From: Sphingopyxis bauzanensis
GTDB lineage: Bacteria > Pseudomonadota > Alphaproteobacteria > Sphingomonadales > Sphingomonadaceae
Assembly (NCBI RefSeq): GCF_002205675.1
Contig: NZ_NISK01000001.1
Span: 615,054 to 679,053 of the forward strand
Reading direction: 5' to 3'
Length of the DNA stretch: 64,000 nt
Position 1 is the first letter of the stretch, and the number at the start of each line of letters is the position of its first letter. The position numbers were made by a program, and so were the translations under genes. Below the pieces are notes generated by a model. It did not search any database and was not told the origin of the DNA. It was given only the letters and a program-made list of their open reading frames with translations. Below are positions 8,981 to 16,877 of the stretch, in pieces.

Positions 8981-9511
8981 TTACAGGCCGAGTAGGCCGC
9001 CCGCCAGCCCCGCGAGATATTTGTGATATTCGCGAAACAGCGTGGCAAAATTGGGCTCGCTGCGCACCGCGTCGGGCAGGATCGTCACCTTGTCGCCGAT
9101 CGCGCGGCCGATTTCATATTCGGCGCGGCGCATGTGCCAGTCGGTGGTGACCAGCCGCACCGTTTTATAGTTGCGCCGCGCAACCCAGGTCGCGACCTCG
9201 GTCGCGTTCGATCGCGTATCCTCGGCCTCGAACCCCAGCGCGATACAGCAATCGAACAGCGCCGTCGGGCGCCTGTATTCGGCGGCGAGTTCGCGTGGTT
9301 TCACCTCGCGCGCGACGCCGCTGATCAGCAGCCGCTTGGCATCGCCCGCCTCGAGCCGCTCAAGCGCCCGGTCGATGCGACCCGGTCCGCCCGTCAGCAC
9401 CACGATGGCGTCGGTTTTTTGCGCCGCCGCGGGCAAGGGCGGCAGCAGCGCGAACCACGCAAATCCCAGCACCCAGGCCAGGAAGAGAAGGGAAATCAGG
9501 CGCTTGATCAT
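8981..9511 (-). CDS. YdcF/ElyC-like DUF218 membrane protein
   Basis: A 176-residue protein with one N-terminal hydrophobic helix (residues 5-25) and a DUF218 domain: DAIVVLTGGPGRIDRAL, LLISGVA, ARNYK-type RRNYKTVRLVTTDWHMRRAE. The domain in ElyC/SanA/YdcF proteins is tied to cell-envelope homeostasis, but its reaction is unsettled. The start ATG overlaps the ftsX stop in ATGA, so it is coupled to cell-division genes, and plsC follows. The context suggests a job in envelope synthesis. Confidence 0.85.
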   Translation of the reverse strand: MIKRLISLLFLAWVLGFAWFALLPPLPAAAQKTDAIVVLTGGPGRIDRALERLEAGDAKRLLISGVAREVKPRELAAEYRRPTALFDCCIALGFEAEDTRSNATEVATWVARRNYKTVRLVTTDWHMRRAEYEIGRAIGDKVTILPDAVRSEPNFATLFREYHKYLAGLAGGLLGL

Positions 9512-10413
9512 AAAATCTTCTTGAGCGCGGCGAGCAACGTCTGGCGCGCCGTCAGGGCTGCGAGCGCGATAGCCAATAGCGGCAGCGCCAGCAAGAGCGC
9601 CCAGCCGGTCGGCCCGAGCGAGGCGGTGGCGGCGAGCCCCGACGTGATCCCCGCCCATTGCCAGCCGATCAGCAGCAGAATCGCCGCGGCGACGACGCTG
9701 CCGAGCGCAATGCCATAGGCGGTGTCGATCGCGATCCGACGCTGGAACAGCCGGGTGATCTGGCGGTCGGTCGCGCCGATCAGATGGAGCATCTCGATCG
9801 TCGCAAAATGGGTGCCGAGCGCGGCGCGTGCGGTCATGATCACTACCGCGGCGCTGGCGAGCGTCATCAACAGGACCAGCCCGCCGGCGATCCACGCGAG
9901 CGAGGCGATCAGCTGCGCGACCGGACCCAGCCATTCGGCATGCGGGATGATCCGGGCGCCGGGAGCTTCGGCGGCGACCAGTGCGCGCAGTTGCTCCATA
10001 TGGCGACTGCGGTTTTCGCCGACAAAATCGATGTCGACCAAGGCGGGAAGGGGGAGCGAGTTCAGCACCGGATCGTCGCCATCGGCGCTGCCGAACCATT
10101 GCCCGAGCGTCGCCTGCAATTCCTCGCGGTCGACCGCGCGCGCTGACAGGACAAAGGGCTGCGCGGCGGCGGCACGGCGCAGCGCCGCGGCCTGTTCGGC
10201 GCGCGTCACCGGGTTGGGGGTGACGATCTGTACCGTCACGCGCCCCGCGATCGCGCTGCCGATCGCGTTCGCCGAGCGCGCCAGCCCTACTCCCGCGGCG
10301 GCGGCGAGCAGGGTCAGCATCATCAATATCGCGATGACCCACGGCGTCGGCCCCGACAGACGGCGGTCGGGCAGCAGGCGGCGGTGCTGGATGGGGACGC
10401 GCGGGATGATCAT
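9508..10413 (-). CDS. ftsX: Cell-division ABC transporter permease FtsX
   Basis: A 301-residue protein with four predicted membrane helices: one near residues 24-45, a large periplasmic loop (about 50-165), then three helices in the C-terminal half. With FtsE it forms the ABC-type complex that activates septal peptidoglycan hydrolases. LHLIGATDRQITRLFQRR is the family cytoplasmic coupling segment. It starts 10 bases after the ftsE stop and overlaps the next gene by 4 bases. No separate EnvC-type adaptor gene is in the window. Confidence 0.9.
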   Translation of the reverse strand: MIIPRVPIQHRRLLPDRRLSGPTPWVIAILMMLTLLAAAAGVGLARSANAIGSAIAGRVTVQIVTPNPVTRAEQAAALRRAAAAQPFVLSARAVDREELQATLGQWFGSADGDDPVLNSLPLPALVDIDFVGENRSRHMEQLRALVAAEAPGARIIPHAEWLGPVAQLIASLAWIAGGLVLLMTLASAAVVIMTARAALGTHFATIEMLHLIGATDRQITRLFQRRIAIDTAYGIALGSVVAAAILLLIGWQWAGITSGLAATASLGPTGWALLLALPLLAIALAALTARQTLLAALKKIL

Positions 10414-10423
10414 GGGCGCCCCG

Positions 10424-11155
10424 TCATGCCCTGTTTGCCGGGGGATAGCGCAAGGCGCCGGTGGGATCGGCGAGCCGCCCCTTTTCCAGCCGCATCATCT
10501 GGGCATTTTCGATCCGGCTGATCAGGTGGATGTCGTGGGTCGCGACGACGACGGTGGTCCCCAGGCGATTGAGCGCCTCGAACAAGCCCAGCAGGCGCAT
10601 TGCCATTTCGGGATCGACGTTACCCGTCGGCTCGTCGGCGACGAGCAGCTGCGGCCGTGCGATCACCGCGCGCGCGATTGCGACGCGCTGCTGCTCGCCG
10701 CCCGACAGCGTGGCGGGGCGCGCATCGGCGCGGTCGCCGAGCCCGATCCAGCTGAGCATTTCGCCGACCGGCCCCGACAGATCCTCCTCGCTGACTCCCG
10801 CGATGCGCAGCGGCAGCGCGATATTGTCGCGCGCCGACAGATGCGGGATCAGGCGGAAATCCTGAAACACCACCCCGATGCGGCGGCGAAAGCCGGGCAG
10901 GCGCTGGCGCGGCATGTTGACCAGATCCTCGCCGAACAGGCGGACGATGCCGCGGCTCGGCCGCTGCGCCAGATAGAGCATCTTGAGCAGCGACGTCTTG
11001 CCCGCGCCGGATGGTCCGGTGAGGAAATAGAAGCTGCCGGGTTGCAGGTTGAAGCTGATGTCGCACAGTACTTCGGCGTCGGGGCCGTAGCGTAGGCCCA
11101 CCCCGTCAAATTCGACCATCGCGCCGCCGGGACGCGGGCTTGGTGCGTCCGTCAT
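10424..11155 (-). CDS. ftsE: Cell-division ATP-binding protein FtsE
   Basis: A 243-residue ABC ATPase. Walker A is GPSGAGKTS (47-55), the Q-loop is VVFQDFRLI, the signature is LSGGEQQR (about 149), Walker B is LLVADEPTGNVD and the switch His is in VATHDIH. The Q-loop and NVDPEMA wording match FtsE better than other small ABC ATPases, and ftsX follows directly. It is the first gene of the unit, divergent from the zinc-ribbon gene across 170 bases. Confidence 0.95.
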   Translation of the reverse strand: MTDAPSPRPGGAMVEFDGVGLRYGPDAEVLCDISFNLQPGSFYFLTGPSGAGKTSLLKMLYLAQRPSRGIVRLFGEDLVNMPRQRLPGFRRRIGVVFQDFRLIPHLSARDNIALPLRIAGVSEEDLSGPVGEMLSWIGLGDRADARPATLSGGEQQRVAIARAVIARPQLLVADEPTGNVDPEMAMRLLGLFEALNRLGTTVVVATHDIHLISRIENAQMMRLEKGRLADPTGALRYPPANRA

Positions 11156-11325
11156 GGCGTCACGCGCGCGTTCGTTTGCGCGGTAAAATGGGAACGAAAA
11201 AGGGGCGCGGCGGCGCTCATGCCCCGCCTGTTACACGGCTGCTGTGTCAGGTAAAGCCGGGAGTGGACGCCTCGCGGCGACGCGGCGCTTGCAACACCGC
11301 GAATCAGCGTGTTTAGAAGGGGACC

Positions 11326-12075
11326 ATGATCCTCGCCTGCCCGTCCTGCCACACACGTTATGTCGTCCCCGATACGGCGATCGGCCCAACCGGGCGCACC
11401 GTGCGCTGCGCCAGTTGCCGCCACAGCTGGTTTCAGGAGCCCGCGAAGATCGACCCGGCGGCGGCTGCGCCTGTGGTTGAGCCGGTCGCGGCCCCGGCAG
11501 CCGAACCCGTGCCATCCTTTACCGAAAGCCCGGCGTCGGTGGCTGAGCCGCCGCCGTCGCCACCCCAAGCCTTTGCCGCCGATCCGGCACCGCGGCCGGC
11601 ACGCACGATCGTTGACGAAGCGCCGCTGCCATTCCGACGCCCGCGCCGCAACCCGGCGAAGCGCTGGACGCTGATCGCCGCAAGCGCCGCGGCCTTGATG
11701 ATCACCGCGACAGCTGGACTCATTTATTTCGGCCTGCCCAGCTGGGCACAGGGGCTGGGGCTGCCCGGCATGACTGCTGAGCCCGATCTGGTGATCGAAC
11801 TACCCCCCAATCAGGATCATCGCGAACTCGCCGATGGCACCATCTATTTCGCCGCATCGGGGGTGATCATCAATCCGACCGACCGCGAACAACGCGTCCC
11901 GCCGATCCTCGCCGAATTGCGCGATGCGCAAGGGACGATCGTCTATAGCTGGACAATCAAGCCGCCGGTGCGGATGCTGCCGCCCAATGAAAAGGTCAAT
12001 TTCAGCGAGGCTAAGCTCGACATTCCGCGCCGCGCCACGCAGCTGACGGTCAGCTGGTCTTTGCCGAAAAGCTAA
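11326..12075 (+). CDS. MJ0042 zinc-ribbon / DUF3426 membrane protein
   Basis: A 249-residue protein. The N-terminus is a zinc ribbon with two CxxC pairs (C5/C8 and C28/C31). A Pro/Ala-rich linker runs to about residue 110, a single membrane helix covers about 112-134, and the rest is a DUF3426-type extracytoplasmic domain ([27 protein letters not shown]). Orientation would put the zinc ribbon in the cytoplasm. Its molecular role is not known. It sits divergent from ftsE. RBS AGAAGGGG precedes the ATG. Confidence 0.85.
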   Translation: MILACPSCHTRYVVPDTAIGPTGRTVRCASCRHSWFQEPAKIDPAAAAPVVEPVAAPAAEPVPSFTESPASVAEPPPSPPQAFAADPAPRPARTIVDEAPLPFRRPRRNPAKRWTLIAASAAALMITATAGLIYFGLPSWAQGLGLPGMTAEPDLVIELPPNQDHRELADGTIYFAASGVIINPTDREQRVPPILAELRDAQGTIVYSWTIKPPVRMLPPNEKVNFSEAKLDIPRRATQLTVSWSLPKS

Positions 12076-12107
12076 GTCTTACAAAGATATGGCATGAGGC
12101 CACGCCG

Positions 12108-13172
12108 TCATAAACTCAGCGCAGCGGCCAGCGACAACAGAAAACTGGTCACCGTCGCGACGACGATCGGCGCAAAGCTGCGCCACCCCTGATCGAGCAG
12201 CAGATGCAGCCGCGCTTTCATCGCGGTCGCGACGATTGCGAGCAGGAGCAGCGCCTGTGCACCCGTTGCGGCTCCGTCCTGAACGGGCACGGGAATGGCT
12301 AAGAGTGAATTGATCGCAGCGACGGCGAGGAAGCCGACGATAAACCAAGGTAGCCGGAGCGGGATTTTCCGCGTCCCATCGCCTTCACCGCGGCGCCCCA
12401 GCCACAGCGCGACAAGCATCAGCATGGGAGCGAGCAGCGCGACGCGGGTCAGCTTGACGATTGTCGCCACCTCACCCGCCGCCGGCGAGAAGGAAAAACC
12501 ACCGCCAATCGCCTGCGCGACGTCATGGATCGACGCGCCGATCAGGAACCCCGCCTGCGCGTCGGTCAACGCCAGCTCGGCGGCGAGCACCGGATAAAGC
12601 GTCATCGCAAAGGCGCTGGCGACGGTGATGCCGACCAAAGTCAGCGTGAAACGCGCCTGATCGACGCGCTTGTCGCCGATCAGCGAATAGAGCGCGAGCG
12701 CCGCCGATGCGCCGCAAATCGCGGTCGCGCCGCCCGCGAGCAGCGCCGCGTGGCGGTCCTGCGCGAACAGCCGCGCGGTCGCGACGGTGACGACGATGAC
12801 CGCGAGCATGATCAGCACGAGCAGCGCGAAGGGCAGCGGGCCGAGCTCGACCAGCTGGTCGGCAGTGATCCGCGCCCCGACGAGGACGATCCCGATCCGC
12901 AGCGCGGTCTGCGACATCAGGTCGAGTCCGGCGTGGGTGCGCTGATCCTGCGACAGAAAACTCATCGCCAGCCCGATCAGCAGTCCCATCAGCACCAGCG
13001 GCGCGGCATAATGATCGGCGAGCCAGGCCGCGGCGAGCGCCGCGATCGCGGTGACGAGCACCCCGGGCAGATAGTCGCGCCAGCGGCGTTTGGCGGGCGG
13101 ATGCGCTTCAAGCTGCATCTCGCCATACAGGTCGGCGGCCATCGGCCAGTTTCGTTCGGATGGTGCGTTCAC
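12108..13172 (-). CDS. YeiH family (UPF0324) putative anion exporter
   Basis: A 354-residue polytopic membrane protein with about ten hydrophobic segments after a charged N-terminus of 35 residues. The family signature GASIHDVAQAIGGG and the GGATAICGASAA segment are present. Members are annotated as putative sulfate exporters, but direct evidence is thin. It converges on the zinc-ribbon gene with 32 bases between stops. The split tRNA-Arg gene begins about 100 bases upstream of its start, so this is the last core gene before the island. Confidence 0.88.
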   Translation of the reverse strand: MNAPSERNWPMAADLYGEMQLEAHPPAKRRWRDYLPGVLVTAIAALAAAWLADHYAAPLVLMGLLIGLAMSFLSQDQRTHAGLDLMSQTALRIGIVLVGARITADQLVELGPLPFALLVLIMLAVIVVTVATARLFAQDRHAALLAGGATAICGASAALALYSLIGDKRVDQARFTLTLVGITVASAFAMTLYPVLAAELALTDAQAGFLIGASIHDVAQAIGGGFSFSPAAGEVATIVKLTRVALLAPMLMLVALWLGRRGEGDGTRKIPLRLPWFIVGFLAVAAINSLLAIPVPVQDGAATGAQALLLLAIVATAMKARLHLLLDQGWRSFAPIVVATVTSFLLSLAAALSL

Positions 13173-13275
13173 GCAGCGTTCCCCATGCCCATGGCGCCGC
13201 TTCGCACATCGCCGCGCGATGGTCGATAGGCCAATGCTGCGCGGCGACGCTCTTGCTAGAGGCCGCGCTCTATTG

Positions 13276-13314
13276 GCACCCGTAGCTCAGATGGATAGAG
13301 CGCTGCCCTCCGAA
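13276..13314 (+). pseudogene. 5' half of a split tRNA-Arg(CCG)
   Basis: It starts with acceptor strand GCACCCG, then a GCTC/GAGC D-arm, and CTGCC before the loop CTCCGAA with anticodon CCG. After 13314 the sequence stops fitting a tRNA. Joined to 31423-31460 it gives a perfect 77-base tRNA: CTGCC pairs with GGCAG and GCACCCG with CGGGTGC. As it stands the gene is broken in the anticodon loop, a common tyrosine-integrase crossover point. Confidence 0.9.
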
Positions 13315-13488
13315 CTGGTAAAACGGGCCATCCCTTATGTGCGAGATCGCGCGCTAAGATACTATTATTGGCTGACTAATCTGGAAAGTCTCTAGGGGCG
13401 GGCCGACATCCGTATCCGGGGGTTCGCTGCGACTTTCGTCCGCGAGCTTACGCCTCGCTTACGACAAAAGTCAGACCGGAGAATTGCC

Positions 13489-13780
13489 ATGCCGAGACTG
13501 ACCAAACGCCTTGTCGATGCCGCCAAACCGATGGCAACGGATTAAATCATCTGGGACGATGGCATTCCAGGGTTTGGTCTTCGCGTCCTGAAATCGGGCC
13601 GGCGTAGCTACATCATTCAATATCGTGCGGCAGGCCGGTCGCGTCGCTTCACGATCGGCGTCCATGGCATCTGGACACCTGAGAAGTCCCGGCAGGAGGC
13701 GATGGCACAGCTCGGTCGGGCCGCCTCGCAGGCCGGAGACGGGCGGGGCGGCGGGCAGCGTTCCTGGGCTATCGCGTGCC
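13489..13780 (+). pseudogene. Tyrosine integrase, N-terminal remnant with in-frame stop
   Basis: The frame from the ATG at 13489 reads MPRLTKRLVDAAKP, then hits TAA at codon 19 (13543-13545), then continues WDDGIPGFGLRVLKSGRRS and YRAAGRSRRFTIGVHG. These are the DUF4102 arm-binding domain of P4-type integrases. The similarity fades after about residue 85; the core and catalytic domains (R-H-R-Y) are missing. It sits 175 bases from the tRNA half, where an integrase of a tRNA-targeting element is expected. It is broken twice: by a stop and by 3' truncation. Confidence 0.85.
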
Positions 13781-13788
13781 ACCTTGAT

Positions 13789-13907
13789 ATATCCTAAAGG
13801 ATATGTTTCTAAGGTATAATATCGTTTGAGATATATGACCTTGCAAATATCTGAGGAAATGATATCTGGCATGATATAAATCGGTTTCAGTATATCGTGA
13901 AAGATAT
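13789..13907. promoter_or_regulatory. Four HipB-type operators upstream of hipB
   Basis: ATATC-N6-GATAT occurs at 13789-13804, 13819-13834, 13862-13877 and 13892-13907. Spacings between starts are 30, 43 and 30 bases. The surrounding DNA is AT-rich, unlike its neighbours. The E. coli HipB operator is also a TATCC/GGATA inverted repeat, so autoregulation is a fair inference. The fourth site overlaps the ATG at 13906. Confidence 0.8.
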
Positions 13908-14508
13908 GAGTTACGCTAGTGATGACATGATAGCGCTGCTGCGCGCGGCGCGCCTCGCCCAAGGCCTGACGCAGCGTGAACTCGGCGAACGCGTCGGTTC
14001 GCCGCAGAGCTATGTCGCGCGTCTCGAGGCGGGCGGGACCGATCCCAAAATGTCGAGCCTCGTCGAAATCGCGCGGGCCCTCGACCTCGATCTCAAACTT
14101 GTCCCGCGCCAGGCGGTGCCGGTCGTCGACGCTGCGCTGCGCGCCAACAGCCTCGGCCAATTATCCGGCGATGCGACGAGCCGGGCAGTCATGACGATCC
14201 GGAATTTCCTGACGCGGCTCAATGGCCTGACGCATCTCGACGAGAAGACGCGCGGCACCCTGGTGAACGAACTCGCGGACCTCGAACTGCTCCGATACGC
14301 CGATTTCGACTATCAGGCATTGCAGGCCGCGCTCCGCCCGATGAATCGCGTTCTGGAAAAAGTCGAGGGCGGGAAGACGATCGACGCGCACTGGCCGCGC
14401 CGGCTTCGCGACACGCGCGAGAAGCTTAAGAGTCTGCGCAACATGATGGCGCAAGCCCGCCCCGAAGCCCGCCGCTCGGCGTTCGCCCTGGATCACGACG
14501 ATGCCTAA
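13906..14508 (+). CDS. hipB: HipB-like XRE-family antitoxin
   Basis: About 200 residues. An XRE helix-turn-helix fills the N-terminus: LLRAARLAQGLTQRELGERV, then SPQSYVARLEAGGTDPKMSS. The C-terminal 130 residues are helical and longer than in E. coli HipB (88 residues). The last codons overlap the hipA start by 8 bases, the usual coupling of antitoxin and kinase toxin. A GTG at 13897 in frame is an alternative start; the ATG at 13906 has GAAAG just upstream. It should neutralise HipA and repress its own promoter through the four operators. Confidence 0.88.
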   Translation: MSYASDDMIALLRAARLAQGLTQRELGERVGSPQSYVARLEAGGTDPKMSSLVEIARALDLDLKLVPRQAVPVVDAALRANSLGQLSGDATSRAVMTIRNFLTRLNGLTHLDEKTRGTLVNELADLELLRYADFDYQALQAALRPMNRVLEKVEGGKTIDAHWPRRLRDTREKLKSLRNMMAQARPEARRSAFALDHDDA

Positions 14509-15736
14509 AACGCTCGCGCTCGCCATTCGTCTCCACGGTGTCCAAATCGGAACGATCGTGCGCCTCGACGGTGATCGGACGATCTTTGCGTTCGATCCGG
14601 CCTATATCGCGGATGAGGCGTCCCCCGTCCTGTCGCTGTCGTTCCGGTCGGTCGCGGGCGATCTTCTCACCGAGCATAAGGCGCGCAAGACGCACCTCAT
14701 GCCCTTTTTCTCGAACCTTCTCCCCGAGGGCATGCTCCGGCGCTATCTCGCGCGCCACGCGAACATCTCCGAACACGCAGAATTCGATCTTCTCGCAAAG
14801 CTCGGCGCCGACCTGCCCGGCGCGATCACCGCCATACCGCTGGACGCCGCCGTTCCGGTTGCCGACGTCGACGAGGGAGCGGCGACAAACGAGGGTGCTT
14901 CGCCCGCCGACCAGCTGCGCTTCTCGCTCGCCGGCGTGCAGCTCAAATTCTCGGCCCTCGAAAACAAGGGCAAGGACGGCGGGCTCACCATTCCCGTCGG
15001 CGGCGTCGGCGGGTCATGGATCGTCAAGCTCCCCTCGACGAAACATGAGGGCGTTCCCGAGAATGAATATTCGATGATGGGAATCGCGCGCGCCATCGGG
15101 ATCGACGTTCCGGAGACCCGCCTCCTCCCCATCCGCGATGTCGTAGGGCTGCCGGACGATATCGAAAAGATCGGCGACACAGCCTTCGCGATCCGGCGCT
15201 TCGACCGGACCGCCGAGGGGCCGGTGCATATCGAGGATTTCGCGCAGGTCTTCGGCCTCTATCCCGACCGCAAATACGACCGCGCGAGCTATCGCAACAT
15301 CCTCGATGCCCTCGCGAGGGCCGCTGACTTAGGCAGCGCGGTGGAGTTTATGCGCCGCCTCACCTTCTCGGCGCTGATCGGCAATGGTGATATGCATATC
15401 AAGAACTGGTCGCTCATCTACCCCGACCGGCGGCAACCGCTCCTCTCGCCGGCCTATGACCTGCTCTCGACCCTGCCCTATGTGCCGGGTGACGACAGCG
15501 CGCTCAAATTCGCGCGCGTCTCGCGCTTTCGAGACTTCGACCGCGACGAGATCGCCTATATGGCCTCGAACGCGGGCCTGCCCGAAGCGCCGCTGCTCGC
15601 CGCCGCCGATGAAACCGTCGAGCGGTTCATGGAACATTGGCAGGCCGAGAAGTCCCATCTGCCCCTGTTCCCGGGCGTCGCCGATCAAATCGATCGGCAT
15701 ATGGAGACCCTGGCTATCCTAAGCGCTGAGGCCTAG
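14501..15736 (+). CDS. hipA: HipA-family serine/threonine kinase toxin
   Basis: A 411-residue HipA kinase. The N-terminal subdomain contains FFSNLLPEG; the ATP-loop region is FSLAGVQLKFS, where Ser151 lies at the place of the autophosphorylated serine of E. coli HipA. The catalytic loop is GNGDMHIKN (294-302, with Asp297) and the metal-binding block LSPAYDLL follows. E. coli HipA phosphorylates glutamyl-tRNA synthetase and arrests growth; the target here is not known. All catalytic residues I can check are present, so it is probably active. It is translated in overlap with hipB. Confidence 0.92.
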   Translation: MPKTLALAIRLHGVQIGTIVRLDGDRTIFAFDPAYIADEASPVLSLSFRSVAGDLLTEHKARKTHLMPFFSNLLPEGMLRRYLARHANISEHAEFDLLAKLGADLPGAITAIPLDAAVPVADVDEGAATNEGASPADQLRFSLAGVQLKFSALENKGKDGGLTIPVGGVGGSWIVKLPSTKHEGVPENEYSMMGIARAIGIDVPETRLLPIRDVVGLPDDIEKIGDTAFAIRRFDRTAEGPVHIEDFAQVFGLYPDRKYDRASYRNILDALARAADLGSAVEFMRRLTFSALIGNGDMHIKNWSLIYPDRRQPLLSPAYDLLSTLPYVPGDDSALKFARVSRFRDFDRDEIAYMASNAGLPEAPLLAAADETVERFMEHWQAEKSHLPLFPGVADQIDRHMETLAILSAEA

Positions 15737-15915
15737 TTCAGCAGGCCCGGAAAGGGGAGCTGGCGCGCCGCCTCATTCGCCTTGTCCTTTGAGAGCTTGA
15801 GCGCGTGCGCGACCGACACCGTCGCAGCGGCATCGCCCGCCGCGAGTGCGTCGTCATAGGCCTTCTGCTTGAGTTCGTCAGTTAGGAGATTTTCTGATTC
15901 GTCAGTCTTCTGCAT
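15733..15915 (-). CDS. Small protein of 60 residues, convergent with hipA
   Basis: Starts MQKTDESENLL after a good site (GGGGGAAACT-ATG) and ends FPGLLN, its stop overlapping the hipA stop region by 4 bases tail to tail. The sequence is helical and Ala/Lys-rich (AYDDALAAGDAAATVSVAHAL). I do not recognise a family. The tail-to-tail overlap with a toxin and its own RBS argue that it is real. It could be an island accessory gene; no function is proposed. Confidence 0.55.
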   Translation of the reverse strand: MQKTDESENLLTDELKQKAYDDALAAGDAAATVSVAHALKLSKDKANEAARQLPFPGLLN

Positions 15916-16087
15916 AGTTTCCCCCAAAACCCTTAAAACGATCGGAGCAAGATGCAAAAATCGGAAAGAGGGGCAAAGAAGAGCCCGTAAAAATCGGGGT
16001 GAACGGGGCGGACAAGTGCCGGATGTCCTACCTGCAAGGCATTTGACTGCGCGATTGCCAGAACGGCATGCTGAACTTCGACGGTCA

Positions 16088-16164
16088 TGGCGCACCCGAC
16101 AGGATTCGAACCTGTGACCTTCGCCTTCGGAGGGCGACACTCTATCCAGCTGAGCTACGGGTGC
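16088..16164 (-). tRNA. tRNA-Arg(CCG), intact
   Basis: A full 77-base cloverleaf with encoded CCA: acceptor GCACCCG/CGGGTGC, D-arm GCTC/GAGT with one G-U pair, anticodon stem TCGCC/GGCGA around CTCCGAA, and T-arm ACAGG/CCTGT. It has the same anticodon and acceptor stem as the split tRNA but differs in the anticodon and T stems, so it is a different gene and not a simple duplicate. It lies inside the island, opposite in strand, and could decode CGG in place of the broken copy. Confidence 0.95.
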
Positions 16165-16410
16165 GTGCGCGTTGGCCCTAGCCGCTGGAAGTAACTGCCG
16201 TCAACGGATTCGGTTTGCACCCCAATTTTGGAGTCGAATCGCCGAGCGCACCCCAATCCCGTCCGATGCTATCCAATGCCTCTCTGGAAGCTGCTTACGA
16301 AGCCCTTTTTGCGCCGAGCTATGTTGTAACGGGTAAATTCTCAGTGACTTGAAAATAAGAGATAAAATGTTACAGGAAGTGCCAAAGCGGCGCGCTTGTC
16401 GCCTGCCCGC

Positions 16411-16452
16411 CGAAGGCAAAGGCCAGGGGTTCGAATCCCTTCGGGTGCGCCA
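16411..16452 (+). repeat. Second tRNA-Arg 3' half, attachment-site remnant
   Basis: It reads CGAAGGCAAAGGCC, then a T-arm AGGGG-TTCGAAT-CCCTT, then CGGGTGC-G-CCA. With the following CATTTC-type flank it matches 31419-31464 at 42 of 46 bases. GGCAA does not pair fully with the CTGCC of the 5' half at 13303, so this is not the native 3' half but one brought by an element. Confidence 0.85.
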
Positions 16453-16489
16453 TTTCCGTTCGATGCTGAGCACTGGTTTTGCGTTATGG

Positions 16490-16598
16490 TCGAAGTCCGG
16501 CCAACCGCATGCTCCAATGCCTTGGTCGATCCGGGTATCGACAGATCGTTCTTAGCCTGTTTCGATGTCGACAGGCGCAAATAGATACAAGCGGGCAT
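16490..16598 (-). pseudogene. Serine recombinase, N-terminal relic
   Basis: The frame from ATG at 16598 reads MPACIYLRLSTSKQAKNDLS, then IPGSTKALEH. The YLRLST segment matches the active-site strand of serine recombinases (usual form Y-x-R-V-S-T) and KNDLSIP matches the segment that follows it. Similarity is lost after about 36 codons. It begins beside the middle tRNA fragment, so it is likely debris of an inserted element. Short match, so moderate confidence. Confidence 0.5.
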
Positions 16599-16877
16599 TG
16601 CGGCAGTGGGTCATTTTTCATGCCTGCCCAAAGAGCTGGCGAACCCGGCTCCAAGCAGTTCGTTCATCGCTTTTGTCTCGTTCGGTGGGAATTGGCCCGA
16701 TGCGACATCGCTCGACGTGGATTTCAAAGCGCCATTGTGCTGGCATAGTCTGAATCGAATTCTATTTGGCCTGGACGTCGTAATTCCGCGCTTGTCCCGA
16801 GGTGTGGTTTCGCGCGATGATTGGGTTGTCTGTGTCTATCGGTTCGATTGACGTGTCGGCTCGTCTGTGGAGGACTC

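Larger units (their letters stand above)
16165..16877. other. Non-coding stretch between the tRNA and the GH6 gene
   Basis: About 700 bases without a credible intact gene. It holds the middle tRNA 3' half (16411-16452) and a recombinase relic (16490-16598). Base composition is more even than in flanking genes. I saw nothing else that stands out. Confidence 0.6.

Noticed and set aside
13315..13450. Search for a reconstituted tRNA 3' half just right of the 5' half
   Set aside because: No stretch pairs with the acceptor or completes the anticodon stem; only the CGAA core is shared.
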